Assembly: GCA_964406605.1 (NCBI GenBank)
Contig: CAYOSF010000002.1
Location: 124,001-188,000, forward strand
Direction of reading: 5' to 3'
Origin: CAYOSF01 sp964406605
GTDB lineage: Bacteria > Chloroflexota > Dehalococcoidia > DSTF01 > RBG-16-68-14
DNA: 64,000 nt
Below, piece by piece: positions 50,815-60,669 of the stretch (position 1 is the stretch's first letter; each line of letters starts with the position of its first letter). The notes under the pieces were generated by a model that saw nothing but the letters and a program-made list of their open reading frames with translations, did no database searches and was not told where the DNA came from. The translations under genes and the position numbers were made by a program.

Positions 50815-52002
50815 CTAGCGCGCCGCGGCGCCCTGCGCCGTCCGGGAACGCTCCACCACACCCGGCAGCACGGCGAGCAGACGGTCGATTTCGGCTTCGG
50901 TCGTTGCTCCACTCACGGTGAAGCGCAAGGTGCCGACCGCCCGCGGGAGGGGGACGTCCATGGCCAGCAGCACATGGGAGGGCTCCAAGGTTTCTTCGTC
51001 GCAGGCCGATCCGGCGCTCGCCGCGATGCCGGCCTCGTCCAGGAGGCGCAGCATCACTCTTGCGTCGGCGCCGGAGAAGCTGACGTTCACGTTGTTGGGA
51101 AGCCGTCGCTCCGGATGACCGTTGAGCAGACCGTCCGGCAGACGCTCCATGATGCCCGCTACCAGCCGCTGCTGCAGCTTGCGGCAGCTCTCCTCGTACG
51201 AGGTGCGATGCCGCTGCGCCAGATCGAGCGCCTTGGCCGTGCCCACGATGGCGGCCACGCTCTCCGTACCCGCCCGGCGCTGACGCTCCTGCCCGCCGCC
51301 GGACTGCTGGGCCAGAAAAGGCGTCCCCCGGCGGAGGTAGAGCACGCCCGACCCCTTCGGACCGCAGAACTTGTGCGACGATAGGCTCAGCAGATCCACT
51401 CCCAGCTCATCGACGTCCAGGCTCAGCGCGTTCGCCGCCTGAACCGCGTCCGTATGTACCGGAATGTGGCGGCCGAGTTCCCTTCCGCGTTCGCGCACCA
51501 AACCCGTGATCTCCGAGATGGGCTGGATGACGCCCGTCTCGTTGTTCGCCGACATCACGCTCACCAGCACGGTGCGCTCGTGCACGGCGCGCGCCGCTTC
51601 GGTCGGGTCCACCAGTCCATCTCTTCCCACCTGCAGGTAGGTCACCTCGAAGCCGAACCTCTCCAGGTACTGGCAGCTATGCAGGACGGCGTGGTGCTCG
51701 ATAGCTGAGGCCACGATGTGGTTGCCCACTCGCGCCAGTTGCTGCGCGAACGCGACCCCTTTGATAGCGCTGTTGATCGACTCGGTTCCGCCGCTGGTGA
51801 AGATCACCTCGGCCGTTCGGCAGCCGAGCAGGCGACCCACCGTCCGCCGGGCGCTGTCGACCGCCTTTCTCGCCTGCCTCCCCAGGGCATGGGTGGCCGA
51901 CGGATTGCCGAACCGCTCTCCCAGGTAGGGGAGCATCGCCTCCCGCACCTCGGGGTGAAGGGCCGTCGTCGCCGCGTTGTCCAGATAGATGAAGTCCTTC
52001 AT
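50815..52002 (-). CDS. Cysteine desulfurase (NifS/IscS-like)
   Basis: A 395-aa PLP enzyme. IEHHAVL (His stacking on PLP), SLSSHKFCGPKGSG (Schiff-base K211) and the active-site Cys in GSACDEETLEPSH (C334) are intact. It takes sulfur from cysteine to form persulfide for Fe-S clusters or tRNA thiolation. No iscU/sufU or mnmA is adjacent; genes for cysteine synthesis and charging (cysE, cysS) lie directly upstream. Confidence 0.92.
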   Translation of the reverse strand: MKDFIYLDNAATTALHPEVREAMLPYLGERFGNPSATHALGRQARKAVDSARRTVGRLLGCRTAEVIFTSGGTESINSAIKGVAFAQQLARVGNHIVASAIEHHAVLHSCQYLERFGFEVTYLQVGRDGLVDPTEAARAVHERTVLVSVMSANNETGVIQPISEITGLVRERGRELGRHIPVHTDAVQAANALSLDVDELGVDLLSLSSHKFCGPKGSGVLYLRRGTPFLAQQSGGGQERQRRAGTESVAAIVGTAKALDLAQRHRTSYEESCRKLQQRLVAGIMERLPDGLLNGHPERRLPNNVNVSFSGADARVMLRLLDEAGIAASAGSACDEETLEPSHVLLAMDVPLPRAVGTLRFTVSGATTEAEIDRLLAVLPGVVERSRTAQGAAAR

Positions 52003-52014
52003 GGGGTCAATTGC

Positions 52015-53385
52015 CTACCCGCGCCGACGCCACTCCGTGCCCTGGGGAGTGTCCTCCAGGGCGATGCCCAGGTCGCCGAGGCCGGAACGCACGCGGTCCG
52101 CCAGCTCGAATTGCTTGGCCTCGCGCAGGTCGTTCCGGATCGCGATCAGCAGCTCGACGAAGGGTGCGGCGCTCAGATCCGTCTCCGGCTCGGTCAGGGT
52201 GAACCCCAGCACGTTCGCCAGCTCGAGGAGCGTTGCGGGCGCGTCGCCAGTCGGGCGCCGCTCGTCGCGGGCGCGGTTGATCTCGTGTGCCAGATCGAAC
52301 AGAACGGCAAGCGCCTTCGATGTGTTCAGGTCGTCTTCCATCGCCTCGATGAACTGCTCCCGGGAGGGCGCGCTATCCGGCGGTTCGCCTTCCACCGGAC
52401 CGTCCGACTCTGCCCGTGCCGCCAACCGCAGACGTTCCGCGCCCCGTCTCGCCGCGGTCAACGCCTCCTCGGTGTAGGTCAGGGGCGTGCGGTAGTGGGA
52501 CGTGATCACCCACATGCGGATCGCGTCGGCGGGCCAGCGCTCCAATGCGTCTGCGATGCTGACGAAGTTCGCCAGCGACTTGCTCATCTTCTCTTCGCCG
52601 GCCTTCACCCACGCGTTGTGCAGCCAGCATCGGACGAACGGCGATTTCCCGGTGTACGCCTCCGTTTGGGCGATCTCGTTCTCGTGGTGGGGAAAGATCA
52701 GGTCCTCCCCTCCCCCGTGAAGGTCGATCTGCTCGCCCAGGTAGCGGTACGACATCGCGGAGCATTCGATGTGCCAGCCTGGCCGGCCGGGGCCCCACGG
52801 GCTCTCCCAGGACGGCTCACCCGGTTTGGCCCCCTTCCAGAGCGCGAAGTCCATCGGGTGCTCCTTCTGCTCTCCCGGCTCCACTCTCGCCCCGGCCATC
52901 ATCGACTCCAGGGTGCGGTGGGAGAATTCGCCGTATCCCTCCTTGTGTGTCACCCGGTAGTAGACGTCGCCGTCCGCCGGATATGCGAACCCCTTGTCGA
53001 TCAGGGCCTCGATCATCTCGATCATCGTGGGGATCTCTTCCGTCGCTCGTGGGTAGACGTGAGCCGGCAGCACGTTCAGGGCTCGCATCTCATCCGTGTA
53101 GCGTTGGATCATCTCTTCGGCGAGCTGCTTGACGGGGACACCCAGCCGCTCGGCTCGGTCGATGATCCGGTCGTCGATGTCCGTGAAGTTCTGGACGTGT
53201 CGTACCTCGTACCTTCTGTACTCCAGGAACCGCCGCAGCACATCAAAGATGATGTAGCTCATGGCGTGGCCGACGTGGCTCACGTCGTACGGCGTGACGC
53301 CGCAGACATAGAGCTTGACGACATCCCCGATGGGCGAAAACTCCTCAACTTGGCCCGACTGTGTGTTCCGGAGCTTCAGGACCAT
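52015..53385 (-). CDS. cysS: Cysteinyl-tRNA synthetase
   Basis: A 456-aa class I synthetase with VCGVTPYDVSHVGHAM (zinc Cys and HIGH-type motif), HIECSAMSYRYLG and GGGEDLIFPHHENE (further zinc ligands), and KMSKSLANF. It charges tRNA-Cys. Its start overlaps the 3' end of cysE by 10 bases, showing tight coupling of serine acetylation and cysteine use. Confidence 0.95.
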   Translation of the reverse strand: MVLKLRNTQSGQVEEFSPIGDVVKLYVCGVTPYDVSHVGHAMSYIIFDVLRRFLEYRRYEVRHVQNFTDIDDRIIDRAERLGVPVKQLAEEMIQRYTDEMRALNVLPAHVYPRATEEIPTMIEMIEALIDKGFAYPADGDVYYRVTHKEGYGEFSHRTLESMMAGARVEPGEQKEHPMDFALWKGAKPGEPSWESPWGPGRPGWHIECSAMSYRYLGEQIDLHGGGEDLIFPHHENEIAQTEAYTGKSPFVRCWLHNAWVKAGEEKMSKSLANFVSIADALERWPADAIRMWVITSHYRTPLTYTEEALTAARRGAERLRLAARAESDGPVEGEPPDSAPSREQFIEAMEDDLNTSKALAVLFDLAHEINRARDERRPTGDAPATLLELANVLGFTLTEPETDLSAAPFVELLIAIRNDLREAKQFELADRVRSGLGDLGIALEDTPQGTEWRRRG

Positions 53386-54119
53386 GTCTCGTTACCTTTG
53401 CTAGGCTGCCGCGTTTCCGCGGGGCTGCTCTCGGAAGGAGCGGACGTCGTAGTAGAGTTGCCCCGATTGCCGGCTACGGCCTGGAACCGCTCCCGCAACT
53501 CCCGCAGCTCGTTCTTGAGTTCCTCGATGCGCTGCTCCAGCTCGGTGATCCGGTCCCATTCGGGGTCGGGGAGCCGCAGCATGGTCTCCGATCCGGGGTC
53601 CCGGAAGGCGATCACGTGGCCCGGGACGCCGACGATCGTGGCATTGCTCGGCACGTTTGTCACGACCACCGATCCCGCGCCCACGGACGCGTTCTTGCCG
53701 ATGGTAATGGCGCCGATCAGGTTGGCGCCGGCGCCCACCGATACGTTGTCTTCCAACGTGGGATGGCGCTTCTCTCGCTTGGTGCTGGTCCCGCCCAGCG
53801 TCACGCCCTGGTACAGATGGCAGTCGTCACCGATCTCCGCCGTCTCTCCGATCACCACGCCCATGCCGTGGTCAATGAAGAGCCCGCTGCCGATCTTCGC
53901 CCCTGGGTGGATCTCGATGCCGGTGAGCACCCGGTTGACATGGGAGATCAGTCGCGGCACGAGCGGTATGCCCCGCTGGTGCAGGGCGTGTGCCAGCCGA
54001 TGTATCTGTCGGGCGTGGAATCCCGGGTAGGCGAGGATGACCTCTAGGTTGCTGGTGGCCGCCGGGTCGCGTTCCCGGGCGGCCTGGATATCTCTGCCAA
54101 TGCTCTCAAGGAGCGACAC
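53376..54119 (-). CDS. cysE: Serine O-acetyltransferase with C-terminal coiled-coil tail
   Basis: A 247-aa enzyme: an N-terminal helical part shorter than E. coli CysE, then a left-handed beta-helix (hexapeptide repeats: IHPGAKIGSGLFIDHGMGVVIGETAEIGDDCHLY). After VPGHVIAF there is an extra ~75 residues with a predicted coiled coil (ITELEQRIEELKNELRELRE, near residues 185-215) and a Ser/Thr-rich end. It makes O-acetylserine for cysteine synthesis. The start is GTG with AAGGAGG upstream. Confidence 0.9.
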   Translation of the reverse strand: MSLLESIGRDIQAARERDPAATSNLEVILAYPGFHARQIHRLAHALHQRGIPLVPRLISHVNRVLTGIEIHPGAKIGSGLFIDHGMGVVIGETAEIGDDCHLYQGVTLGGTSTKREKRHPTLEDNVSVGAGANLIGAITIGKNASVGAGSVVVTNVPSNATIVGVPGHVIAFRDPGSETMLRLPDPEWDRITELEQRIEELKNELRELRERFQAVAGNRGNSTTTSAPSESSPAETRQPSKGNETWS

Positions 54120-54283
54120 GCTCAGAACCTCCTTCTGCGCAGTCTCGTCACGTTTGCCGCGGGGCGCCCTCGAATCAGGAGCGCCCCCACAGACAGACGC
54201 AGCGAATCCTGCGCCGAAGGAGCGGCCGGTGCTGCGGGCGTCCTACAGGTCCAGCGGCTTGCATACCAGCGATCCTCCGAGCG

Positions 54284-54760
54284 CTATGAAGAGTCTAGCA
54301 GGGCGACAGCCAGAGCCGCAATCCCTTCGCCCCGGCCTATCGCCCCCAGGCCGTCGGTCGTCGTTCCCTTGACACTGACGGCGTCCATATCGATGCCGAG
54401 GGCTTCAGCCAGGGCCGACCGCATCGCCTCGACGTGCGGGCCGACCTTTGGGCTCTCCGCGACGACCGTGGCGTCGACGTTCACCACCCGGTGGCCGGCT
54501 TCCGCCACCATCACGACCGTCTGGCGCAGGAGGTCCAGGCTGTCGGCGCCCCGATAGCGCGGATCCCCGGGCGGAAAGTGTTGGCCGATGTCCCCCAACA
54601 CCGCCGCGCCCAGCACGGCGTCGATCACCGCGTGGGCCAGCACGTCCGCGTCGCTGTGCCCGCCCAGCCCCTCATCGTGAGAGATGCGAACGCCCCCCAG
54701 TACAAGCGGCCGCCCTCGCTCGAAGGGGTGTACGTCGTACCCGATGCCGACTCTCATCAT
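54284..54760 (-). CDS. ispF: 2-C-methyl-D-erythritol 2,4-cyclodiphosphate synthase
   Basis: A 158-aa enzyme of the MEP isoprenoid pathway. Metal site GYDVHPF and GHSDADVLAHA, plus KGTTTDGLG. The start overlaps the ispD stop (ATGA), so the two are co-translated. Confidence 0.95.
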   Translation of the reverse strand: MMRVGIGYDVHPFERGRPLVLGGVRISHDEGLGGHSDADVLAHAVIDAVLGAAVLGDIGQHFPPGDPRYRGADSLDLLRQTVVMVAEAGHRVVNVDATVVAESPKVGPHVEAMRSALAEALGIDMDAVSVKGTTTDGLGAIGRGEGIAALAVALLDSS

Positions 54761-55473
54761 GCGTTAGCTAGCAGGGCCTTCGCTATCGCGAGGTCGTCCG
54801 GTGTGGTCACCTTCAGATTCCGCGGCGACCCCGGATAGAGTCGCACTCGCACTCCCAGTGCCTCCACGAGCACAGCGTCGTCCGTAACGTCCACGTCGGC
54901 ACTCGCCCTCTCGTGTGCCTCCACCAGTAGATCATAGCGGAAGGTCTGGGGTGTCTGCCCCAACCAAAGCCGCGAGCGGTCCAGCGTCCTGGCAACGTAG
55001 CTGTCCTCATCCCCCTCCTTCACCGTGTCGGGCACCGGCAGTGCGCACGAGGAGGCGCCCGTGACTCGTGCCTCCTTCAGCCCACGCTCGATGAGTTCGG
55101 CAGTCACCAGCGGCCGCGCGCCGTCGTGTACGCTCACCCAATCGCAGCGGTCCAGCGCGGCCAGCCCCGCCCGGACCGAATCCTGGCGCCTTGCCCCGCC
55201 CGCCACTACGGCGCGCACCTTGCCAAGTCCCTCGTCTCGCACCAGGTCACGCGCCCGTTCGAGGGCTTCGGCGGCCGCCACGAGCACGATCTGGCCCACC
55301 GTCGAGCACCCTTGGAACACAGCCACCGTGCAGGCCAGAAGCGGCCGCGTGCGTCCGTCCGAGCACCGCAGCGGCACCCACAGCTTGTCGATGTCGCCCA
55401 TGCGCCGGCTACGCCCCGCCGCGACGATGATCGCTCCCGTGTCCTGTCGAGCGTCAAGGAGGACCTCGTTCAT
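54757..55473 (-). CDS. ispD: 2-C-methyl-D-erythritol 4-phosphate cytidylyltransferase
   Basis: A 238-aa enzyme with IIVAAGRSRRMGDIDKLW (CTP-binding loop), VHDGARPLV and TPQTFRYDLL. It catalyses the step after DXP reductoisomerase in the MEP pathway. Start ATG at 55473. The stop overlaps the ispF start. Confidence 0.93.
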   Translation of the reverse strand: MNEVLLDARQDTGAIIVAAGRSRRMGDIDKLWVPLRCSDGRTRPLLACTVAVFQGCSTVGQIVLVAAAEALERARDLVRDEGLGKVRAVVAGGARRQDSVRAGLAALDRCDWVSVHDGARPLVTAELIERGLKEARVTGASSCALPVPDTVKEGDEDSYVARTLDRSRLWLGQTPQTFRYDLLVEAHERASADVDVTDDAVLVEALGVRVRLYPGSPRNLKVTTPDDLAIAKALLANA

Positions 55474-55483
55474 CGTCGGCTGC

Positions 55484-56104
55484 CTACCCGAAGAGCTGCC
55501 GCACCAGCTCCGCGCTGGCCAGGCCGCCCGCGGCCAGGTACGTGTTCTTGAAGATCTTCCCGGGCAACACACCCGCGAAGAACCGCGAGAGGCGCATCCG
55601 GACGGCTCCCGCCGCGACGCCCGCCACGTCCACGAACGGGTTGGGGAACGACGACAGCACGAGCATGGTGATGACGCCGCGGCGCTCCATCCAATCCTTT
55701 ACGCGCGGGTAGAATGGTCGGTCCCGGAAGAGTCCGCTCCCGCCATACCCGGCAGCGTAGCCGGTGAGCTCACCCAGGGCCTCCGCCGGCCCGGCCACCA
55801 GGCCGACCAGAATCGGCGTCGGGATACCCAGAAGAGGGTCCAGCAGAGCGCCGGCGCCGGCGATCGCCGCCGCTCCAGGCATCGGCATCACGATCGACGC
55901 GGCGCTGATCAGGCTGATCGCGAACAGCCCGATGTAGCCGTAGGTCGTGAGTTGCGCGAAATCGAATTCGAAGAAGAATGAAGCGAACGCGAACGCGGTG
56001 ATCAGGATGATCGTGAGGGCCAGCAAGCCGTACTCCAGCCTGCTCACCGACCAGGCCTTTACCGGCGCCTCTTCATTCTGCTCCTCAATTGGGGCAGACT
56101 CCAT
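55484..56104 (-). CDS. VTT/DedA-type membrane protein
   Basis: A 206-aa protein with ~4 helices. It includes the VTT-domain pattern: PMPGAAAIAGAGALLDPLLGIPTPILVGLVAG, then ELTGYAAGYGGSG, then FPNPFVDVAGVAAGAVRMRLSRFF, matching lipid-scramblase-like DedA relatives. The start ATG at 56104 has GGGGAG close upstream; ATG codons at 56176/56173 are alternatives. The spacing to ispD is only 10 bases. Confidence 0.75.
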   Translation of the reverse strand: MESAPIEEQNEEAPVKAWSVSRLEYGLLALTIILITAFAFASFFFEFDFAQLTTYGYIGLFAISLISAASIVMPMPGAAAIAGAGALLDPLLGIPTPILVGLVAGPAEALGELTGYAAGYGGSGLFRDRPFYPRVKDWMERRGVITMLVLSSFPNPFVDVAGVAAGAVRMRLSRFFAGVLPGKIFKNTYLAAGGLASAELVRQLFG

Positions 56105-56227
56105 GATCTCCCCGTCGCAGATCGCTGGTCCCTGCACGGCTGGAGACGGCCTGGGCCGCGGTTTCAGCACCATCATTCGCCGCCATCATATCAACTTCCG
56201 CACCGGCCACGCGCGCCTCGACGGGAC

Positions 56228-56252
56228 GGGCCTCCCGCCCTGCGGGAGGCCC
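56228..56252 (-). terminator. rpoC downstream hairpin
   Basis: An 11-bp perfect stem (GGGCCTCCCGC/GCGGGAGGCCC) with a 3-base loop, 30 bases after the rpoC stop. No T-run, but strong and well placed as a terminator. Confidence 0.6.
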
Positions 56253-56280
56253 ATCCAACACGCAACCTCTATCTGGCCCG

Positions 56281-59200
56281 CTATTCCGCGTCGGGCTCCG
56301 CGATGTAGCTCGTGGGCACGTGGGGAGCGCCTTCGGGCTCGGCGCCCATCAGCTCCGAGACCTCTCGCTCCGACATCAGCTCTGCCGGGGCCTCCTCACC
56401 CTCCTCCAGGACGAACCCTTCCGGTAGGGCCATCTCCTGCAGCGGAGGTGGAGGCAAGTCGATCTTCGCTCGGGCCGGGATCAGCTTGCCGATGATGACG
56501 TTCTCCTTGAGCCCCAGCAGGCGATCGACCTGGCCCGAGATGGCGGCCTCCGTCAGCACCCGTGTGGTCTCCTGGAAAGAAGCGGCCGCGAGGAAACTGT
56601 TGGTGCTGAGGGAGGCCTTGGTCACTCCCAGCAGCACCGGCACCGCCGTGGCCGGCTCCCCGCCCTCCGCCATGACGCGGGAGTTCTCCTCTTCGTAGTC
56701 AAAGCGGTCCACCAGCTCGCCCGGCAGCATCTCCGTATCACCCGGCATGTCCACCTGCACTTTGCGCAGCATCTGCCGGACGATGACCTCGATGTGCTTG
56801 TCGTTGATGGTCACGCCTTGGGAGTGGTAGACCTGTTGCACCTCGTCCACAAGGTAGAGCTGAACGGCTTCCGCGCCCATGATGCGCAGGATGTCTTGTG
56901 GGTTGAGCTGTCCCTCCGTGAGCTGCTGGCCCGCTTGCACCTGATCGCCGTCCTGCACGCGGATGCGGGCGTTCCCCGGCACCTGGTACTCACGCTCCTC
57001 CGTGGCTTCGTACACGATGGAGAACTTGGAGGGTCGCTTCCTCCGACCTTCGAAGACCACCCGGCCCCCGATGCGAGCGGTGAGCTCCTCAGCTTCCACT
57101 ACCTCGGTCTCTTCCTTCTTCTTCCGCTTGGACTCCGGTGGCTTGCTGCGGGCCAGCACAGCGCCCTGCTCGACCTCTTCATCGTGCTTCACCAGCAACT
57201 CCGCGCCTTCGGGTAGCTCGTATGAGTCGCTGTAGAATTCCGTGCTGGTGACGGTGATCGTCCGGGTGTCTCCGTCACGGCTGATCCGCGCCGTACCGTC
57301 GATCTCTGCCATGATGCTCTGGCTCTTGGGCACGCGCGCCTCGAACACTTCCTCCACCCGAGGCAGACCGCTCGTAATGTCGATCCCGGCGACTCCCCCG
57401 GTGTGGAACGTCCGCATGGTGAGCTGCGTCCCGGGTTCCCCGATGCTCTGGGCCGCGATGATACCGACCGCCTCGCCCAACTCCGCCAGCCGGCCCGTCG
57501 CCAGGCTGCGCCCGTAGCAGATACGGCAGACACCGCGCTTGACCTGGCACATCAGCGGGGAGCGGACGTGCACCCGGTCGATGCCCAGCGCTTCGATCCG
57601 CTCCGCGATGCGCTCGTCGATCTCCTCGCCGCGCAGGACCACCACTTCGTTGCTCTTCGGATCGATGATGTCTGAGGCCGCGAGCCGGCCAAGCACCCGG
57701 TCCCGGAACGGCTGCTGAACGCCCACCTCCTCGGGTCTGGTGAGCCAGATCCCGCCTGTCGTTCCGCAATCCTCCTCCTCTACGATGACATCCTGTGAGA
57801 CGTCGATCAGGCGGCGCGTAAGGTACCCGCTGTCGGCCGTCCTCAGTGCTGTGTCCGCGAGGCCCTTTCGGGCACCGTGGGTCGAGATGAAGTACTCGAG
57901 GACGCTCAGCCCCTCGCGGAAGCTGCTGCGGATCGGCAGGTCGATAATGCGGCCGGCCGGATCGGTCATGAGCCCCCGCATCCCGGCCATCTGGCGAATC
58001 TGCGTGATGTTTCCCTTCGCTCCGCTCGACGCCATCATGTGGACTGAGCCGTACCGGTCGAGATGGTTCTCGATCGCCTCTTGCACCTGGTCCGTGGTCT
58101 TGTTCCAGATGGAGACAGAGGCATCGTAGCGCTCCTGGTCCGTGATCAGCCCCATCTCATACTGCTCTTCGATCTCGCTGACCCGTTGCTCCGCCTCCTC
58201 CAGGATCTTCGGCTTCTCGTCGGGCGATGCAAGGTCGTTGATCGCAATCGTCAGACCGGATCGGGTGGCGTAGTGGAAGCCTACCCGCTTGATAGCATCC
58301 ACCGCGTCGGCCGTGCGTTCGTTGCCGAGGCGTTGGTGACAGTGGGCGACCACGTTCTTCAATCCCTTCCGGTCCATCACCTCGTTGTAGAAGCCCAATT
58401 CCTCGGGCAGCATCTCGTTGAAGATGATGCGGCCGACGGTCGTGTGTATGAATTGGCCGCCGGTTCGCTCGTCCCGCACCTTGATGCCTGCGTGCAGGTC
58501 GATCAGCCCCAGGTCGTGGGCCCGCCGGGCTTCCTGGAAACTGCCGTAGACGCCCTGCGGCGGGTTACCGTTGCTCGCTTCCTTGTACTCGCCCCGCAGG
58601 CCCGGTCGCTGTAGCGTTAGGTAGTAGCAACCCAGCACCATGTCCAGCGTGGGAGCGATCACCGGCTCGCCCGAGCCGGGAGACAACAGGTTGTTTGCGG
58701 AGAGCATCACTTGGCGCGCCTCCGCCACCGCCTCTCGTGAGAGGGGCACGTGCACGGCCATCTGGTCGCCGTCGAAGTCCGCGTTGAACGCCGTACACAC
58801 CAGCGGGTGGAGCTGGATCGCACTGCCCTCGATGAGCACCGGCTCAAACGCCTGGATGCCGAGCCGGTGCAGCGTGGGCGCTCGGTTGAGGAGTACCGGG
58901 CGGCTGGCAATCACGTCGTCGAGCACGTCCCATACCTCAGGTCGCGCTCGCTCGACGATCCGCTTTGCGCTCTTGATGTTGTGTGCCATCCCGTTCCCGA
59001 CCAGCGCGTGCATGACGAAGGGTTTGAAGAGCTCCAGTGCCATCCGCTTCGGCAGCCCGCACTGGTGCAGCTTCAACTCCGGCCCAACGACGATCACTGA
59101 CCGGCCGGAGTAGTCTACCCGTTTGCCCAGCAGGTTCTGGCGGAAGCGACCCTGCTTGCCCTTCAGCATGTCGGACAGGGACTTCAGCTTGTGGTTGCCG

Positions 59201-60669
59201 GAGCCGGAAACGGCCCGGCCGCGCCTTCCGTTGTCGATGAGCGAGTCGACCGCCTCCTGGAGCATGCGCTTCTCGTTCCGGATGATGATCTCCGGAGCTC
59301 CCAGCTCCATGAGCCGCTTCAAGCGGTTGTTGCGGTTGATCACCCGGCGGTACAGGTCGTTGAGATCGCTCGTCGCGAACCGTCCGCCGTCGAGCTGGAC
59401 CATCGGTCGCAGGTCCGGCGGCAGCACCGGCAGGATCGTGAAAATGGTCCACTCCGGCCTGTTTCCGCTCCTCCGCAGCGCCTCGACCACACGCAGTCGC
59501 TTCGTCGCCTTCTTGCGCCTTTGGCCGCTTGTGGACGAGATCTCCCCGTGCAGTCTCAGCCGGAGCTGGTCGATGTCGAGCAACTGCAGTATCCGGAGCA
59601 CCGCCTCCGCTCCCATCCCGGCCGAGAAGATGTCGCCGAACTTCTCCTGGTACTCCTTGTACTGTGTCTCCGTCAGCAGCGTGACGCGGTCGTCGGCCAC
59701 TGGGTCGCGCAGTTCTTCCAGTTCCTGCAGCTTCTGCTGATACTCTGCCTCCACCGCCTCCCGCTCGGACGCCGCCCCCTCCTGAAGCGGCTCCAGCTCC
59801 TCGAAGGTACTGTCCCGCAATTGCTGGACCGCAGCCTCCGTTGTGAGCTCCAGGTCGGACCGCCGCTGCTCGAGTTGCTGCTCAAGAGCAGCTACCAGCT
59901 CCTGTACCACGGGTTTGACCTGCTTGCGGGCGTCAGCGGAGATCTCGTCGCCCTTTTGCACCAGCGTCGTCTCGCCGAGGACGAAGTTGCGGCGTGCCTT
60001 CTTGCCCGTCTGCGCCTTGAGATCGGCCTCCAGCGTCCGAGCCTGCTTCATCCAGGCATCGACTTGTGTCTCACGCTCGTCCTCGAGCTGCTTCTTCTCC
60101 GCCTCCAGCTTCTCCTCCAGCTCGCTGATGGCGTCGTCTCGCTTGCTCTCGATCTCGGCGATACGGTCGGCGATCTCCTGTTCCTTCTCGCTCGCCTTCT
60201 CCGCCATCTCGGTCTGGAGCCGCTCGATGGTCTGCAGCTTCGCCTCCTGGTCGACTTCCGTGATGACGTACTGAGCGAAGTAGAGCACCCGCTCCAGCGT
60301 GCGAGGCGACATATCCAGCAGCAGCCCGAGGCGGCTGGGTGTACCCTTGACGAACCAGATGTGGCTCACAGGAGAGGCGAGTTCGATGTGACCCATGCGC
60401 TCGCGCCGCACCTTGCTCCGTGCCACCTCCACGCCGCACTTGTCGCAAACGATGCCCTTGTACCGGACGCGCTTGTACTTCCCGCAGTAGCACTCGAAGT
60501 CCTTGGTCGGACCGAAGGTCTTCTCACAGAAGAGCCCGTCCTTTTCCGGCTTCAGTGTCCGGTAGTTGATCGTTTCCGGCTTCGTCACCTCCCCATACGA
60601 CCACGACCGGATCTGCTCCGGCGAGGCCAGCGAGATGCGGACGGCGTTGAAGTTATTCACTTCCAGCAC
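56281..60669 (-). CDS. rpoC: RNA polymerase beta' subunit
   Basis: A 1462-aa subunit. N-terminal zinc site C60-Y-C62...C75-x2-C78, catalytic NADFDGDQMAVHVPL, and a second zinc cysteine set from CGTTGG to CRICYGRSLATG. Roughly residues 140-320 are a long Lys/Glu/Gln-rich coiled-coil insertion before GMGAEAVLRILQLLDID, not present in E. coli RpoC. The start is GTG at 60669, overlapping the rpoB end by 17 bases; GTG at 60660 is possible. Confidence 0.97.
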   Translation of the reverse strand: MLEVNNFNAVRISLASPEQIRSWSYGEVTKPETINYRTLKPEKDGLFCEKTFGPTKDFECYCGKYKRVRYKGIVCDKCGVEVARSKVRRERMGHIELASPVSHIWFVKGTPSRLGLLLDMSPRTLERVLYFAQYVITEVDQEAKLQTIERLQTEMAEKASEKEQEIADRIAEIESKRDDAISELEEKLEAEKKQLEDERETQVDAWMKQARTLEADLKAQTGKKARRNFVLGETTLVQKGDEISADARKQVKPVVQELVAALEQQLEQRRSDLELTTEAAVQQLRDSTFEELEPLQEGAASEREAVEAEYQQKLQELEELRDPVADDRVTLLTETQYKEYQEKFGDIFSAGMGAEAVLRILQLLDIDQLRLRLHGEISSTSGQRRKKATKRLRVVEALRRSGNRPEWTIFTILPVLPPDLRPMVQLDGGRFATSDLNDLYRRVINRNNRLKRLMELGAPEIIIRNEKRMLQEAVDSLIDNGRRGRAVSGSGNHKLKSLSDMLKGKQGRFRQNLLGKRVDYSGRSVIVVGPELKLHQCGLPKRMALELFKPFVMHALVGNGMAHNIKSAKRIVERARPEVWDVLDDVIASRPVLLNRAPTLHRLGIQAFEPVLIEGSAIQLHPLVCTAFNADFDGDQMAVHVPLSREAVAEARQVMLSANNLLSPGSGEPVIAPTLDMVLGCYYLTLQRPGLRGEYKEASNGNPPQGVYGSFQEARRAHDLGLIDLHAGIKVRDERTGGQFIHTTVGRIIFNEMLPEELGFYNEVMDRKGLKNVVAHCHQRLGNERTADAVDAIKRVGFHYATRSGLTIAINDLASPDEKPKILEEAEQRVSEIEEQYEMGLITDQERYDASVSIWNKTTDQVQEAIENHLDRYGSVHMMASSGAKGNITQIRQMAGMRGLMTDPAGRIIDLPIRSSFREGLSVLEYFISTHGARKGLADTALRTADSGYLTRRLIDVSQDVIVEEEDCGTTGGIWLTRPEEVGVQQPFRDRVLGRLAASDIIDPKSNEVVVLRGEEIDERIAERIEALGIDRVHVRSPLMCQVKRGVCRICYGRSLATGRLAELGEAVGIIAAQSIGEPGTQLTMRTFHTGGVAGIDITSGLPRVEEVFEARVPKSQSIMAEIDGTARISRDGDTRTITVTSTEFYSDSYELPEGAELLVKHDEEVEQGAVLARSKPPESKRKKKEETEVVEAEELTARIGGRVVFEGRRKRPSKFSIVYEATEEREYQVPGNARIRVQDGDQVQAGQQLTEGQLNPQDILRIMGAEAVQLYLVDEVQQVYHSQGVTINDKHIEVIVRQMLRKVQVDMPGDTEMLPGELVDRFDYEEENSRVMAEGGEPATAVPVLLGVTKASLSTNSFLAAASFQETTRVLTEAAISGQVDRLLGLKENVIIGKLIPARAKIDLPPPPLQEMALPEGFVLEEGEEAPAELMSEREVSELMGAEPEGAPHVPTSYIAEPDAE

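Noticed and set aside
51718..54030. Long open frame opposite cysS/cysE/iscS
   Set aside because: High-GC shadow: it runs antisense to three clearly conserved genes, has no ribosome site and has low-complexity translation.
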